NCBI RefSeq assembly: GCF_002155965.1
Contig: NZ_MUMH01000009.1
Coordinates: 1-64,000 of the forward strand
DNA: 64,000 nucleotides
Source of the DNA: Allokutzneria sp. NRRL B-24872
GTDB lineage: Bacteria; Actinomycetota; Actinomycetes; Mycobacteriales; Pseudonocardiaceae
Direction of reading: 5' to 3'
Part shown: positions 1-8,871 of the stretch, piece after piece
How positions within the stretch are numbered: the first letter of the stretch is position 1
How the letters are laid out: each line of letters opens with the position of its first letter
Made by a program: the position numbers and the translations under genes
The notes under the pieces: model-generated
Told to the model about the DNA's origin: nothing
The model's database searches: none
The model's input: only the letters and a program-made list of their open reading frames with translations

Positions 1-48
1 ACGGCCTCCGGGATCGCGTATCTGCGGAACCTCGCACTCACCGGCTGA
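1..48 (+). CDS. C-terminal tail of a gene truncated by the window edge
   Basis: Frame 1 is open from the first base and ends in TGA at 46-48, giving a 15-residue tail ending in ...LRNLALTG. The codons have G/C-rich third positions like the genes around it. Too little is present to name a product. The 50 bp that follow contain no gene. Confidence 0.35.
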   Translation, partial: TASGIAYLRNLALTG

Positions 49-98
49 CACCAGACACCGAGCAGCGGCAACCACAACACCCTTTTACGAGACATCCC

Positions 99-551
99 TT
101 AGGCGCGTTGCCAGCGTTGGGCCGCAGTGCCGTCGCAGGGGCGCAAGCCGACGTTGACGGAGCTGGTCCTTGCCAGGCAGTGGCCGGTGTCAGCTGCCTT
201 GATCAAGAGGTTGGCCGGAGTGCCGGTCACGATCCAGCGCTGCGCCGTCGTACTGGTGCAGCCGGACAGGCCGACCTCGGTGCGGACGCGGGTGGCACAG
301 GTGCCCGTGCCGACGTGCTGCAGCGAAGTCTGGATGCTCGGCGATGTCCAGCGCCACAGCTGCCGGTTACCCGGCCCGCACGTGGCGAGCCCGACCCCGC
401 CCAGGCCGCCACCCATGCCCGCGTCGAGGCACGCGCTCGTCCCGGCGAGCATGAACCGATGGGTCAGCACCGCGGCCGAAGCGGGCTGGGCGAGCCCTCC
501 CACGAGACCGGCGGCGAGGACGACGGGCGCGATCGCACGCGTGATCCTCAT
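99..551 (-). CDS. Secreted ricin-type beta-trefoil lectin domain protein
   Basis: Small exported protein of 150 aa. Residues 1 to about 27 are a Sec signal peptide (MRITRAIAP start, hydrophobic core, A-x-A cleavage near PASAA). The rest is one ricin-B/CBM13-like trefoil unit, shown by repeated QxW motifs (QLW, QRW, QRW) at the end of each lobe and by paired cysteines. Such modules bind galactose or xylan-type sugars and usually accompany a hydrolase; here the lectin stands alone. The ATG at 551 was chosen because the frame upstream has no signal peptide and overlaps the preceding gene. It lies 2 nt after the stop of the secreted protein at 554-961, so the two are probably one operon. Confidence 0.75.
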   Translation of the reverse strand: MRITRAIAPVVLAAGLVGGLAQPASAAVLTHRFMLAGTSACLDAGMGGGLGGVGLATCGPGNRQLWRWTSPSIQTSLQHVGTGTCATRVRTEVGLSGCTSTTAQRWIVTGTPANLLIKAADTGHCLARTSSVNVGLRPCDGTAAQRWQRA

Positions 552-553
552 GG

Positions 554-961
554 TCAACCACACGCCACGGTGATCTCGTTGGAGGTCTTGATCCACGCGT
601 GGGTGCCGATGCCGCTCTTGATGAGCGCGCGCCACTTCCTGGACTTGGTGCCGTTGCAGGTGTACGTCGTGACGGCGTACTGGTTGGTGCGCCACACACC
701 CGAGCGGACCACGTGGTCCTGCCAACCGATGGTCCGCTTCACCTGGAGCTTGATCGTGTAGCCGGTGGTCGCCTGGTCGCAGTTGAAGAACCCACCGAGC
801 CCGTCGACGAAGTTGCCGCGCTTCTGCACGTGGATGCGCACGTGCTTGTCCGGGTCGCAGGCGGCCAGCGCGCCCGCCTCCTGCGCCGACGCGCTCCCCG
901 GCACGAGCAGCGTGGTCGCGGCTATCACGGCTGTCGCCGCGGTCACGAAGATCTTCTTCAC
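554..961 (-). CDS. Small secreted protein of unknown function
   Basis: 135 aa with a clear signal peptide (MKKIFVTAAT start, ending GSASAQEA). The mature part of about 108 aa has four cysteines (ACD, NCD, TCN and VACG contexts), is rich in Thr/Lys/Trp and looks like a small disulphide-stabilised beta fold. I recognise no family. It is the first gene of a two-gene operon with the lectin at 99-551 (2 nt spacing), so the two may be exported together. The 84 bp upstream to the next gene hold the promoter; no clear -10 was picked out. Confidence 0.65.
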   Translation of the reverse strand: MKKIFVTAATAVIAATTLLVPGSASAQEAGALAACDPDKHVRIHVQKRGNFVDGLGGFFNCDQATTGYTIKLQVKRTIGWQDHVVRSGVWRTNQYAVTTYTCNGTKSRKWRALIKSGIGTHAWIKTSNEITVACG

Positions 962-1045
962 AGCGTTCTCCCCTCCCGTACGAGTACTCCTCGACGGTGC
1001 GGGAGCGGGCTTGCGGATTCCTGCAATCCGCAGGTCAGAAATGGA

Positions 1046-1870
1046 TCACCGAACGAGGAACACGTCCGTCGCGATGGTGACGCCCGCTGAGTGGGACACG
1101 GTCTTCGAAGAACCGCTGCCGAGGCCGATCGCCGTGTAGGGATCGCACGTCACCGAGTAGCCGTTGAGCTTGCGGCCGTGGACCTGCGTCGAGCCGCACT
1201 GCCGGATGTCGGCTTGCGCGACGGAGAGCATCTGCCGGAGCTGCTCGCTGTCCTTCGTGAACAGCACGCGCACCGCCGTTTCGGCCCCCTGCAAAGCGTG
1301 GGCCAGGGTGTCCTCGCGCCGTTGGTGCGAGGCCTGGCCACGAGTCACCACGTTGGCGGACACCCTGACCGAGTTGATCGGCCCGTCGCCTCGTCCTGGC
1401 CCGACCGGCTCGACGGTGACGCCGTCGTCACGGGAGCCCTTCGTGCAAGCGTTCTTGCCCTCGACGCACGTCATACCGGCTGCGGCGAGCGCGGCCTGCA
1501 CGCTCTTGACCGTCAAGTCCGGCATGCACGCGTACCTGTCGTTCGGGCTGCAGGCCACCGGGGCGTGCGGGCCGGTGGGGACGACGCGCGGGATCGTCGT
1601 TCTCGGGATCGGCTGGTAGGTCAGCTCCGGCTGCGGAGTTGTCGTCGTCGGTGTCGTCTCGGTTGTCGAGGACACCGAGCTCGCGACCTCGGTGGAGCTT
1701 GACGGGGCCGTAGCGACCATGATCACGGTCGTGATGACCATGGACACCGCGCCCACCACACCCGCCACGATCCACGTGGCTCGCGTGGGTCGTGGCGCAG
1801 GGAGCGGAACCCATTGCCTGCCGTCCCACCAGGCCCGCCCGTCGGGGGAGTACTGCCTCTGGTTCTCCAC
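1046..1870 (-). CDS. Single-pass membrane protein with DUF2510-like N-terminus
   Basis: 274 aa. The first 25 residues contain a YSPDG..WWDG.QW pattern typical of the DUF2510 cytoplasmic module found at the N-terminus of many actinobacterial membrane proteins. One transmembrane helix follows (about residues 32-52, WIVAGVVGAVSMVITTVIM), then a Thr/Pro/Ser-rich linker (STTETTPTTTTPQPE), then an extracellular domain of about 170 aa. That domain has a PASTA-like stretch (LTVKSVQAALAAAGM) and several cysteines. The arrangement suggests a surface-exposed sensor or structural protein; no enzymatic motif is seen. An in-frame start 35 nt upstream exists but would add unrelated sequence. Confidence 0.65.
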   Translation of the reverse strand: MENQRQYSPDGRAWWDGRQWVPLPAPRPTRATWIVAGVVGAVSMVITTVIMVATAPSSSTEVASSVSSTTETTPTTTTPQPELTYQPIPRTTIPRVVPTGPHAPVACSPNDRYACMPDLTVKSVQAALAAAGMTCVEGKNACTKGSRDDGVTVEPVGPGRGDGPINSVRVSANVVTRGQASHQRREDTLAHALQGAETAVRVLFTKDSEQLRQMLSVAQADIRQCGSTQVHGRKLNGYSVTCDPYTAIGLGSGSSKTVSHSAGVTIATDVFLVR

Positions 1871-1966
1871 GCGGCGGACGCTAACACCCGAATGTCCGAT
1901 TTCAACTGGACATCGGGAGCGGTCGAACGCCCAGGGCCGGGGGAGCGTCCCCCGGCCCGCCGTCGA

Positions 1967-3385
1967 TCACGCGTCCTTGTTGTCCTCCCACCACTTCTGC
2001 CCGGTGTCGGGCAGCGTGGTAATCGGGTCGTAGTACGGGTAACGACGGTCCAGCGCCTCGCCGTCGGTCAGCTCGATGCCGGTGCGGTAGTTCTTGGTCC
2101 AGTAAGAGATTCCGAGTTCCCGGTCGTACTCGGCGAGCTGGTGCACCCAGCGCTTGCCGACGTAGGGCACGTCGCACACGATGCGCGGCGTCGCGTAACC
2201 GGGCAGGTATCCCATGATCGCGTGCTGGAGCTCCTGCGCCTCCCACACCGCGACGCGCCAGTGCTCGGCGTTGGGGATCATGTCGCACATGTAGAAGTAG
2301 TACGGCAGGATGCTGGCTTCCCCTTGTAGCGCAAAGCAAAGGTCGAGCAGCGCCTTCGGGTCCGCGTTCACCCCGCGCATCAGCACGCCCTGGTTGCGCA
2401 CGTCCCGGACGCCGACCTCCAGCATCGCCCGCGCGGCCTCGGCCACGAGCGGGGTGACGGACTGGACGTGGTTGACGTGGGTGTGGATCGCGAGGTTCAC
2501 GCCGCGTCGCCGGGCGGTGCGCGCGACGCGCTCCATGCCCTCGATGACGGCAGGCTGAATCCAGTGCTGCGGCAGCCCGGCGAGCGCCTTGGTGGCCAGG
2601 CGGATGTCGCGCACGGTCTCGATGTCCAGCAGCCGCATCAGGTACGACTCCAGCTGCCGCCACGGCACGTTCGCCACGTCGCCGCCGGAGACGACCACGT
2701 CGCGCACGCCCGGCGTCTTCTTCAGGTAGTCGATCATCTGGTCCTGGCGGTCGACCGGCTTCAGCGAGAGCTTGTGCTTGTCGACCTGCGGCGTGGAGTT
2801 GCCGACGAGGTCCATCCGGGTGCAGTGCCCGCAGTACTGGGGGCAGGTGGAGAGCAGCTCGGCGAGCACCTTGGTGGGGTAGCGGTGGGTCAACCCCTCG
2901 ACGACCCACATCTCCGCCTCGTGCAGCGAGTCGCGGGAGGAGTGCGGGTGCGAGGGCCACGCCTGCTCGCGGTCGGAGGCGACCGGGATCATGTAGCGGC
3001 GGATCGGGTCGGCGTAGAAGGCCTCGGTGAACTCCTCCGGTGAGCCCGCGCCCTCCGGCACCATCGTGTTGATCATCTGCGGCGGCACCAGCATGGACAT
3101 CGTGGCCAGCTCGGACTGGTCGGCCGCGAGGTCGTCGTAGAACCGCTCGGTGAGCAGATCGCCCATGAGCGCGCGGAGCTGGCGCACGTTCTTCACGCAG
3201 GACACCCGCTGCCACTGCGCGTCCCGCCACTGCGCCTCGGTGATGTGCTTCCACCCCGGGAGCCGGCGCCAGTCGGGCTCGCGCAGCTCCTGCCGCACGT
3301 ACTCGTACGGCTGGCGCGCGCTGTGCTCGATGGCCTCGGAGACCGTCGTGGCGGTGGGGGTCACCTCGTCGTGAACCGCAGTCAT
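1967..3385 (-). CDS. kamA: Lysine 2,3-aminomutase (radical SAM, PLP)
   Basis: Converts L-lysine to L-beta-lysine in the cytoplasm using SAM, a [4Fe-4S] cluster and PLP; first step of the aminomutase route of lysine breakdown. 472 aa, the family's usual size. The radical SAM cysteines are C181, C185 and C188 (CPQYCGHC, a CxxxCxxC motif). VVSGGD follows about 50 residues later, and the PLP lysine is probably the one in VPYVGKRW near the C-terminus. The ATG at 3385 is preceded by GAGGAG at 5 nt spacing. The gene is transcribed divergently from kdd-amidohydrolase-kamD-kamE-kal, which encode the following steps. This favours catabolism over the beta-lysine made for antibiotics, since no NRPS or peptide-antibiotic gene is near. 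Confidence 0.93.
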   Translation of the reverse strand: MTAVHDEVTPTATTVSEAIEHSARQPYEYVRQELREPDWRRLPGWKHITEAQWRDAQWQRVSCVKNVRQLRALMGDLLTERFYDDLAADQSELATMSMLVPPQMINTMVPEGAGSPEEFTEAFYADPIRRYMIPVASDREQAWPSHPHSSRDSLHEAEMWVVEGLTHRYPTKVLAELLSTCPQYCGHCTRMDLVGNSTPQVDKHKLSLKPVDRQDQMIDYLKKTPGVRDVVVSGGDVANVPWRQLESYLMRLLDIETVRDIRLATKALAGLPQHWIQPAVIEGMERVARTARRRGVNLAIHTHVNHVQSVTPLVAEAARAMLEVGVRDVRNQGVLMRGVNADPKALLDLCFALQGEASILPYYFYMCDMIPNAEHWRVAVWEAQELQHAIMGYLPGYATPRIVCDVPYVGKRWVHQLAEYDRELGISYWTKNYRTGIELTDGEALDRRYPYYDPITTLPDTGQKWWEDNKDA

Positions 3386-3463
3386 AACTACTCCTCGCCC
3401 TCAAGACGACGTAAAGATATGCTGCCAGAACGCAGCGATGGCGTAAATCTTTCGGAGGTTAGC
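3386..3463. promoter_or_regulatory. Divergent kamA / kdd control region
   Basis: 78 bp between two divergent starts. It contains the kamA Shine-Dalgarno (GAGGAG on the minus strand), the kdd Shine-Dalgarno (GGAGG at 3454-3458), a pair of CGTAAA direct repeats, a small dyad GCTGC-N6-GCAGC and outer inverted AAAGAT / ATCTTT elements around it. The A/T content is far above the flanking genes. A shared operator for a lysine-responsive regulator is plausible, but no regulator gene adjoins it. Confidence 0.5.
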
Positions 3464-4525
3464 GTGACCGAGGCCGGTTCCCCGAGTCAAACGCCGGGTC
3501 AGACCTCGCCGTTCGGACTGCACCGGGTGGTCGAACCGGCCGGGGTGCTCCCGCAGCAGGCGTGGCGGCTGGACGCCGACCCCGTTCCGGGCAGGGACGA
3601 GGTCGTGATCGACGTCGAGCGGCTGAACCTGGACGCCGCCTCCTACCGCCAGCTCCGCGAGACCCACGGAACAGGTCCTGAGCTGCGCAAAGCCGTGCTG
3701 GACATCGTCGCTGAGCGCGGCAAGATGCAGAACCCGGTGACGGGCTCGGGCGGCATGCTGCTGGGCACCGTGCGCGAGGTCGGGCCGGAGTCCCAGTTGG
3801 GCCTCAAGCCCGGCGACCGGGTGGCCACGCTGGTGTCGCTGACGCTCACCCCGTTGCGCATCGACGACCAACTTTCGGACTGGGACGGTCAGGGGGAGCA
3901 GGTGCCGTGCAAGGGCACCGCCGTGCTCTTCGGCCGCTCGATCGCCGCCGTGCTGCCCGACGACGTGCCGGACCTGCTCGCGCTGTCGGTCTTCGACGTG
4001 TGCGGAGCGCCCGCGCTGACCTCGCGCGTCGTCAGCCGCCACCAGGACGCGTCCGTGCTGGTCCTCGGCGGGGGCGGCAAGTCGGGATCGCTGTCGTTGG
4101 CCGCAGCGCGCCGCGCCGGGGCGAAGCGCCTGGTCGCGCTCGTGCCGTTCGAGGCGGAGGCGGAGGTCGTGCGCGCGTCCGGCCTGGCCGATGAGGTCGT
4201 GGTGGCCGACGCGCGCGACCCGATCGCGGTGCTCAACGCGGTTGGCGAGACGGTCGACGTGACCGTGGTCTGCGTCGACGTTCCGGGCTGCGAGCACGGC
4301 GCGGTGCTGGCCACGAAGGACGGCGGCACCGTCATCTTCTTCTCCATGGCGACCTCGTTCTCCGCCGCCGCGCTCGGCGCCGAAGGGCTCGCCGCCGACG
4401 TGGAGATGCTGGTCGGCAACGGCTACGTGCCCGGTCACGCGGCGTTCGCGCTGGAGCTGTGGCGCGCTGAACCCGGGGTCCGCACCGTGTTCGAGGCGCG
4501 GGAACGGCAGACTTCCGGATCATGA
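3464..4525 (+). CDS. kdd: L-erythro-3,5-diaminohexanoate dehydrogenase
   Basis: Oxidatively deaminates 3,5-diaminohexanoate to 5-amino-3-oxohexanoate with NAD(P)+. 353 aa, the normal length for Kdd. Residues about 200-215 carry a glycine-rich dinucleotide site (VLGGGGKSGSLSL) in a medium-chain dehydrogenase-like fold, and the N-terminal half has the characteristic GSGGMLLG and DQLSDWDGQGEQVPCKG stretches of this family. The GTG at 3464 was chosen because GGAGG ends 5 nt upstream; an in-frame ATG at 3419 lacks a ribosome site and lies in the operator region. It overlaps the amidohydrolase gene by 4 nt (ATGA), so the operon kdd to kal is translationally coupled. Confidence 0.88.
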   Translation: MTEAGSPSQTPGQTSPFGLHRVVEPAGVLPQQAWRLDADPVPGRDEVVIDVERLNLDAASYRQLRETHGTGPELRKAVLDIVAERGKMQNPVTGSGGMLLGTVREVGPESQLGLKPGDRVATLVSLTLTPLRIDDQLSDWDGQGEQVPCKGTAVLFGRSIAAVLPDDVPDLLALSVFDVCGAPALTSRVVSRHQDASVLVLGGGGKSGSLSLAAARRAGAKRLVALVPFEAEAEVVRASGLADEVVVADARDPIAVLNAVGETVDVTVVCVDVPGCEHGAVLATKDGGTVIFFSMATSFSAAALGAEGLAADVEMLVGNGYVPGHAAFALELWRAEPGVRTVFEARERQTSGS

Positions 4526-6135
4526 CGCGCAGAACCCCGACCCTGTTGCACGGCGGCCGCATCCACAGCCAGGCCGCCTCCGACGCGACCGCGATGGCTG
4601 TCGAGGGCGACACCATCGTGTGGGTCGGCCAGGACGCCGTTGGCAAGGCGCTTTACGGCGGAGCCGAGCAGATCGACCTCGCGGGCGCGTTCGTCACGCC
4701 GGCCTTCGTCGACGCGCACGTGCACGCGACCTCGGCGGGCTTGCAGATCGAGGGCCTGGACCTGACGGGCTGCGCGTCGCTGACGGAGTGCCTGGACGCC
4801 GTGCGCCGCTTCACCACCGCCAACCCGGGCGGCCTGGTGTGGGGGCAGGGTTGGGACGAGACGAAGTGGCCGGAGGGCCGTGCGCCGACCCGTGCTGAGC
4901 TGGACAACGCGGCCGGGGGAGCGGCGGTCTACCTCTCGCGGATCGACGTGCACTCGGCGCTTGCCACCTCCGCGCTGATCGAGAAGGCGCCCGTGACCCG
5001 CGACGCGGCGGGCTGGTCCGCTGACGGGCCGCTGACCCAGGACGGGCACCACCACGTGCGCCGCGCCGCGCAGCAAGCGCTCACGCCGAGCCAGCGGCGC
5101 TCGGCGCAGCTCGCGTTCCTGGATCTCGCCGCCGCCAACGGCATCGCGTCGGTGCACGAGTGCGCCGGGCCGGACATCTCCAGCGCCGAAGATCTCGCCG
5201 AGTTGATCGAACTGTCCACTGTGGAGGACGTTCCCGAGGTCATCGGCTACTGGGGCGAGCTGAACGCCTTTGACAGGGCCAAGGAACTCGGAGTTCGCGG
5301 GCTCGCGGGAGACCTGTTCGTTGACGGCGCGATCGGTTCGCGCACGGCCGCGCTGTGCTCGCCGTACACCGACCGCCCCACTGAGTCCGGCGTGCTCTAC
5401 ATCCGCGCGGACGAGATCGCCGAGCACGTGATCGGCTGTACGCGCGCGGGCTTGCAGGCCGGGTTCCACGTGATCGGCGACGCGGCGGTCGCAGAGGTGG
5501 TCGAAGGCTTCGCATTGGCGGAGAAAGTCGTTGGCGCGCACGCGCTTTCGGCCGCGCGGCACCGCTTGGAGCACCTGGAGATGGTGTCGCCCGAGCAGGC
5601 CGAGCGGCTGGCGAACTGGGGTGTCACCGCGTCCATGCAGCCGCTGTTCGACGCGGAGTGGGGCGGCGCCGAGGACATGTACGCGCGGCGGCTTGGTGTA
5701 CCGCGCGGGACGCAGCTCAACCCGTTCTCGCAGCTCGCCGCTGCCGGTGTCGTGCTCGCGTTCGGCTCCGACACGCCGGTGACCCCGGTCGCGCCGTGGG
5801 CCACCGTGCGCGCGGCCGTGCACCACCGCACCGCCGGGCTCGGCATCTCCCCGCGCGCCGCGTTCACCGCGCACACGCGGGGCGGCTGGCGTGCCTGTGG
5901 TGTCAACGACGGCGTCACCGGGACGATCAAGCCGGGCGCGCCCGCCACCTACGCGGTGTGGGAGGCGGGGGAACTCGCCGTTGCCGCACCGGACAACCGC
6001 GTGCAGCGGTGGTCGACCGACCCGCGCTCCGGAGTTCCGGGGTTGCCGAAGCTCGACGCGGACACCCCGTTGCCGCGCTGTATCCGCACTGTCCGGAGTG
6101 GACGGACGATCTATGACGGAGGCTCAAGCCAATGA
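4522..6135 (+). CDS. YtcJ-like metal-dependent amidohydrolase
   Basis: 537 aa amidohydrolase of the YtcJ/AepA-like branch (amidohydrolase_3). The metal site is seen as VDAHVHAT (HxH, near residue 70), a distal HVIGDAAV, and FGSDTPVTP, the Asp motif near the C-terminus. The long insert with KWPEGRAPTRAELD is typical of this branch. It sits between kdd and kamD with 4-nt overlaps on both sides, so it is made together with the lysine enzymes. Its substrate is unknown. It could hydrolyse a cyclic lactam or an N-acylated amino acid formed from 3,5-diaminohexanoate or 5-amino-3-oxohexanoate, which tend to cyclise; that is inference from position only. Confidence 0.82.
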   Translation: MTRRTPTLLHGGRIHSQAASDATAMAVEGDTIVWVGQDAVGKALYGGAEQIDLAGAFVTPAFVDAHVHATSAGLQIEGLDLTGCASLTECLDAVRRFTTANPGGLVWGQGWDETKWPEGRAPTRAELDNAAGGAAVYLSRIDVHSALATSALIEKAPVTRDAAGWSADGPLTQDGHHHVRRAAQQALTPSQRRSAQLAFLDLAAANGIASVHECAGPDISSAEDLAELIELSTVEDVPEVIGYWGELNAFDRAKELGVRGLAGDLFVDGAIGSRTAALCSPYTDRPTESGVLYIRADEIAEHVIGCTRAGLQAGFHVIGDAAVAEVVEGFALAEKVVGAHALSAARHRLEHLEMVSPEQAERLANWGVTASMQPLFDAEWGGAEDMYARRLGVPRGTQLNPFSQLAAAGVVLAFGSDTPVTPVAPWATVRAAVHHRTAGLGISPRAAFTAHTRGGWRACGVNDGVTGTIKPGAPATYAVWEAGELAVAAPDNRVQRWSTDPRSGVPGLPKLDADTPLPRCIRTVRSGRTIYDGGSSQ

Positions 6136-7712
6136 CAAGGGCGTTGTTGGGACTGGACCAGAGCACTGTCGCGAGGGCGAGGGAGCTGGCAGCTGCCGCC
6201 GCCGCTCCGGTGATCGAACTCGCGAAGGCGCACACCACCGTCGCCGTCGAGCGCGCGACGCTGCGGCTCGCCGGGATCACCGGTGCGGACACCACACACC
6301 GGGCCGGCGACGTGCCGTGGGTGAACCGGGTCGTCGACACCGTTCGCGACCACTGTGGACTGGAACAGGGCGCGCTGCTGCCGGTCTTCCACGCGCTGCG
6401 CGAGCACGACCTGGGCACACTGACCGAGCTGGCGGAGGCGACCGCTGCCGGCCAGGTCCAGTTCGTCCAGCCCGAGGGCAAGAACCGCAGCCTTGCCGCC
6501 AAGACCGCGAGATCGGCCGTTGGTCGGGGACTGCGGCAGGTCGACCGCAGCAAGGCTCAGCGCGCCAAGCTCGTCGACAAGATCGGCGACCCGCAGCAGC
6601 GGCCGTGGATCTACCTGATCGTCGCCACCGGCGACATCGACGAGGACGTCGTGCAGGCGTGCAACGCCGCGCGCGCGGGCGCCGACATCATCGCGGTGAT
6701 CCGCTCCACCGGACAGTCCCTTTTGGACTACGTGCCGGAAGGCGCCACGCACCACGGGTTCGCGGGCACCTACGCCACGCAGGAGAACTTCCGGATCATG
6801 CGCGCGGCGCTGGACGAGGTGAGCAAGGAGGTCGGCCGCTACATCCGGCTGACCAACTACGCCTCCGGGCTGTGCATGCCGGAGATCGCCTTGCTCGGCG
6901 GCCTCGAACGGCTCGACATGATGCTCAACGACTGCATGTACGGCATCCTGTTCCGCGACATCAACCCGATCAGAACCTTTGTGGACCAACGGTTCTCGCG
7001 TCAGGTGCACGCGCGCGCCGGCATCATCATCAACACCGGCGAGGACAACTACCTCACCACCGACGACGCGGTGGAGGCCGCGCACACGGTGACCGTCTCG
7101 CAGCTGCTCAACGAGCGGTTCGCGCACGAGGCCGGGCTGCCCGACGAGCTGCTCGGGCTCGGGCACGCCTTCGAGATCAACCCCGACCTGCCGGACTCGT
7201 TCCGGATGGAGCTGGCGCACGCGCTGCTGGCCCGCGAGGTCTTCCCGGACGCGCCGCTGAAGTGGATGCCGCCCACCAAGCACATGACCGGCGATGTGTT
7301 CCGGGGCCACCTGCTGGACGGCTTCTTCAACCTCGCGGGAGTCCTGACCGGGCAGAGCATCCTGCTCGTCGGCATGATGACCGAGGCCGTGGTGACGCCG
7401 TTCCTGTCCGACCGCGACCTGGCCGTCGCCAACGTGCGCTACGTGCTCAACGCCGCGGGCAACCTCGCCGAGGACTTCCGCCCCGCGCCGGACGGCTTCA
7501 TCGTCAAGCGCGCGCACCTGGTGCTCGACGAAGCCGTCGGTCTGCTGGAGCGCATCGGCCGCGACGGCCTGCTGAAGGCGATCGCCGAGGGCACCTTCGG
7601 CCTGATGAAGCGCCCGCCCGAGGGCGGCAAGGGCGCGGACGGCGTTGTGGTCAAGGCGGAGGAGTACTTCAACCCCGCCATCGAGATGCTGGAGACGGGG
7701 GCCACGAAATGA
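6132..7712 (+). CDS. kamD: D-lysine / beta-lysine 5,6-aminomutase, alpha subunit
   Basis: Large subunit of the adenosylcobalamin- and PLP-dependent aminomutase that moves the terminal amino group of D-lysine or beta-lysine to C5, producing 3,5-diaminohexanoate from beta-lysine. 526 aa, the expected size. Family stretches seen include LVDKIGDPQQRPWIYLI, GADIIAVIRSTGQSLLDYVPEG, TNYASGLCMPEIA, and KWMPPTKHMTGD toward the C-terminus. It overlaps the amidohydrolase gene and kamE by 4 nt each, which fits stoichiometric production with the beta subunit. Confidence 0.92.
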   Translation: MTRALLGLDQSTVARARELAAAAAAPVIELAKAHTTVAVERATLRLAGITGADTTHRAGDVPWVNRVVDTVRDHCGLEQGALLPVFHALREHDLGTLTELAEATAAGQVQFVQPEGKNRSLAAKTARSAVGRGLRQVDRSKAQRAKLVDKIGDPQQRPWIYLIVATGDIDEDVVQACNAARAGADIIAVIRSTGQSLLDYVPEGATHHGFAGTYATQENFRIMRAALDEVSKEVGRYIRLTNYASGLCMPEIALLGGLERLDMMLNDCMYGILFRDINPIRTFVDQRFSRQVHARAGIIINTGEDNYLTTDDAVEAAHTVTVSQLLNERFAHEAGLPDELLGLGHAFEINPDLPDSFRMELAHALLAREVFPDAPLKWMPPTKHMTGDVFRGHLLDGFFNLAGVLTGQSILLVGMMTEAVVTPFLSDRDLAVANVRYVLNAAGNLAEDFRPAPDGFIVKRAHLVLDEAVGLLERIGRDGLLKAIAEGTFGLMKRPPEGGKGADGVVVKAEEYFNPAIEMLETGATK

Positions 7713-8479
7713 CCACTCTTGAGAAGGGCGGCGCGGAAGCGAAGCGCTACGTCCGCCCCTACGGCGACACCACCGGCGACGGCATGGTGCAGATGTCGCT
7801 GACCGTGCCGGTCCCGCACGGCCCCAAGGCCGAGGGCGCCGCCGCGCAGCTCGCCGCCAAGATGGGCATCGAACCCGCGATGGTGGTGCACTCGCACGCG
7901 ATCGGCCCCGACTTCACCTTCGTGGTCGTCTACGGTTCGGTGAAGCACCTGATCGACCTCGACGAGGTCAAGGTGGTCGAGCGCGAGTACCCGCTGCTCA
8001 CCCCGACCGAGATCAACACCTCGGTGAAGAAGTCGTTGCGGCGCAAGATGGTCGTCGTCGGCGCGTGCATCGGCACCGACGCGCACACCGTCGGCATCGA
8101 CGCGATCCTGAACATCAAGGGCTTCGCCGGGCAGAAGGGCTTGGAGTACTACCGCGAGCTGCGCGTGGTGAACCTCGGCGCCCAGGTCGCCGTGCCCGAC
8201 CTCGTCAAGCGCGCGCGCTCCGAGAAGGCCGATGCCGTCCTCGTGTCCCAGGTCGTGACCCAGCGCGACGCGCACCTGTTGAACACCAGGGAGATGGCCG
8301 CCGCGTTCCGCGAGGCGATGGGCGAACGCCGTCCCCTGCTCGTCGCGGGCGGCCCGCGCTTCGACCCGTTGCAGGCGCCCGAACTCGGCGTAGACCGCGT
8401 CTTCGGGCGCGGCACCACGCCCGGCGAGGTCGCCAGCTTCCTCGTGCACGCCATGTCCAACAAGGAAAAGGTGGCTTGA
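7709..8479 (+). CDS. kamE: D-lysine / beta-lysine 5,6-aminomutase, beta subunit (B12-binding)
   Basis: Small subunit carrying the cobalamin-binding Rossmann domain. 256 aa. The base-off B12 motif DxHxxG is D124-A-H126-T-V-G129, followed by NIKGFAG, whose lysine (K137) is the likely PLP Schiff-base residue of this family. The N-terminal about 100 residues form the dimerisation domain ([17 protein letters not shown]). The ATG at 7709 overlaps the kamD stop by 4 nt and the TGA at the end shares one base with the kal ATG (TGATG). Function requires KamD. Confidence 0.92.
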   Translation: MTTLEKGGAEAKRYVRPYGDTTGDGMVQMSLTVPVPHGPKAEGAAAQLAAKMGIEPAMVVHSHAIGPDFTFVVVYGSVKHLIDLDEVKVVEREYPLLTPTEINTSVKKSLRRKMVVVGACIGTDAHTVGIDAILNIKGFAGQKGLEYYRELRVVNLGAQVAVPDLVKRARSEKADAVLVSQVVTQRDAHLLNTREMAAAFREAMGERRPLLVAGGPRFDPLQAPELGVDRVFGRGTTPGEVASFLVHAMSNKEKVA

Positions 8480-8871
8480 TGTCGCTCGTCGAAGGCTTCA
8501 CCGTGACCCACCGCGGGTACGTCCCGTACTCGCACGCGCACTACGGCGGCAACCTGGTGGACGGTGCGTACAGCCTCGGTCTGTTCGGCGACGTGGCCAC
8601 CGAGCTGTGCATCCAGACCGACGGCGACGAGGGCCTGTTCGCCGGGTACTCGGGCGTGGAGTTCCTCGCTCCCGTCCGCGCCGGTGACGTCGTCGAGGTC
8701 GCCGCGACCCTGACTCGCATCGGAAACCGTTCCCGCACAGTCGCTTTCGAGGCCCGCGTGGTCTGCCGCGCCGCCCCCGACCGCGGCCCGTCCTCCGCCG
8801 ACGTGCTCGACCCGCCGCTCGTCGTCACCCGCGCCACCGGCACCGTCGTGGTCCCCATCGCCACGACGTGA
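8479..8871 (+). CDS. kal: 3-aminobutyryl-CoA ammonia-lyase (hotdog fold)
   Basis: 130 aa hotdog-fold protein matching Kal, which removes ammonia from L-3-aminobutyryl-CoA to give crotonyl-CoA, the last specific step of the lysine route. The [17 protein letters not shown] stretch and the following [10 protein letters not shown] are characteristic, and the segment [13 protein letters not shown] is the usual hotdog helix-strand junction. It begins at the stop codon of kamE (TGATG) and overlaps the DUF4304 gene by 4 nt. Its substrate normally comes from Kce, which is not encoded in this window. A hydroxyacyl-CoA dehydrogenase at 13309-14160 could act downstream. Confidence 0.85.
   Translation: MSLVEGFTVTHRGYVPYSHAHYGGNLVDGAYSLGLFGDVATELCIQTDGDEGLFAGYSGVEFLAPVRAGDVVEVAATLTRIGNRSRTVAFEARVVCRAAPDRGPSSADVLDPPLVVTRATGTVVVPIATT

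Noticed and set aside
4435-5874. A 479-codon minus-strand frame over the amidohydrolase
   Set aside because: Antisense shadow: His/Arg/Gly-rich and without motifs, while the plus strand has all amidohydrolase metal motifs.
5891-7708. A 600-codon extension upstream of kamE in the same frame
   Set aside because: It is Arg/Pro-rich antisense-like sequence overlapping kamD and the amidohydrolase gene. kamE starts at 7709 with an ATGA overlap.
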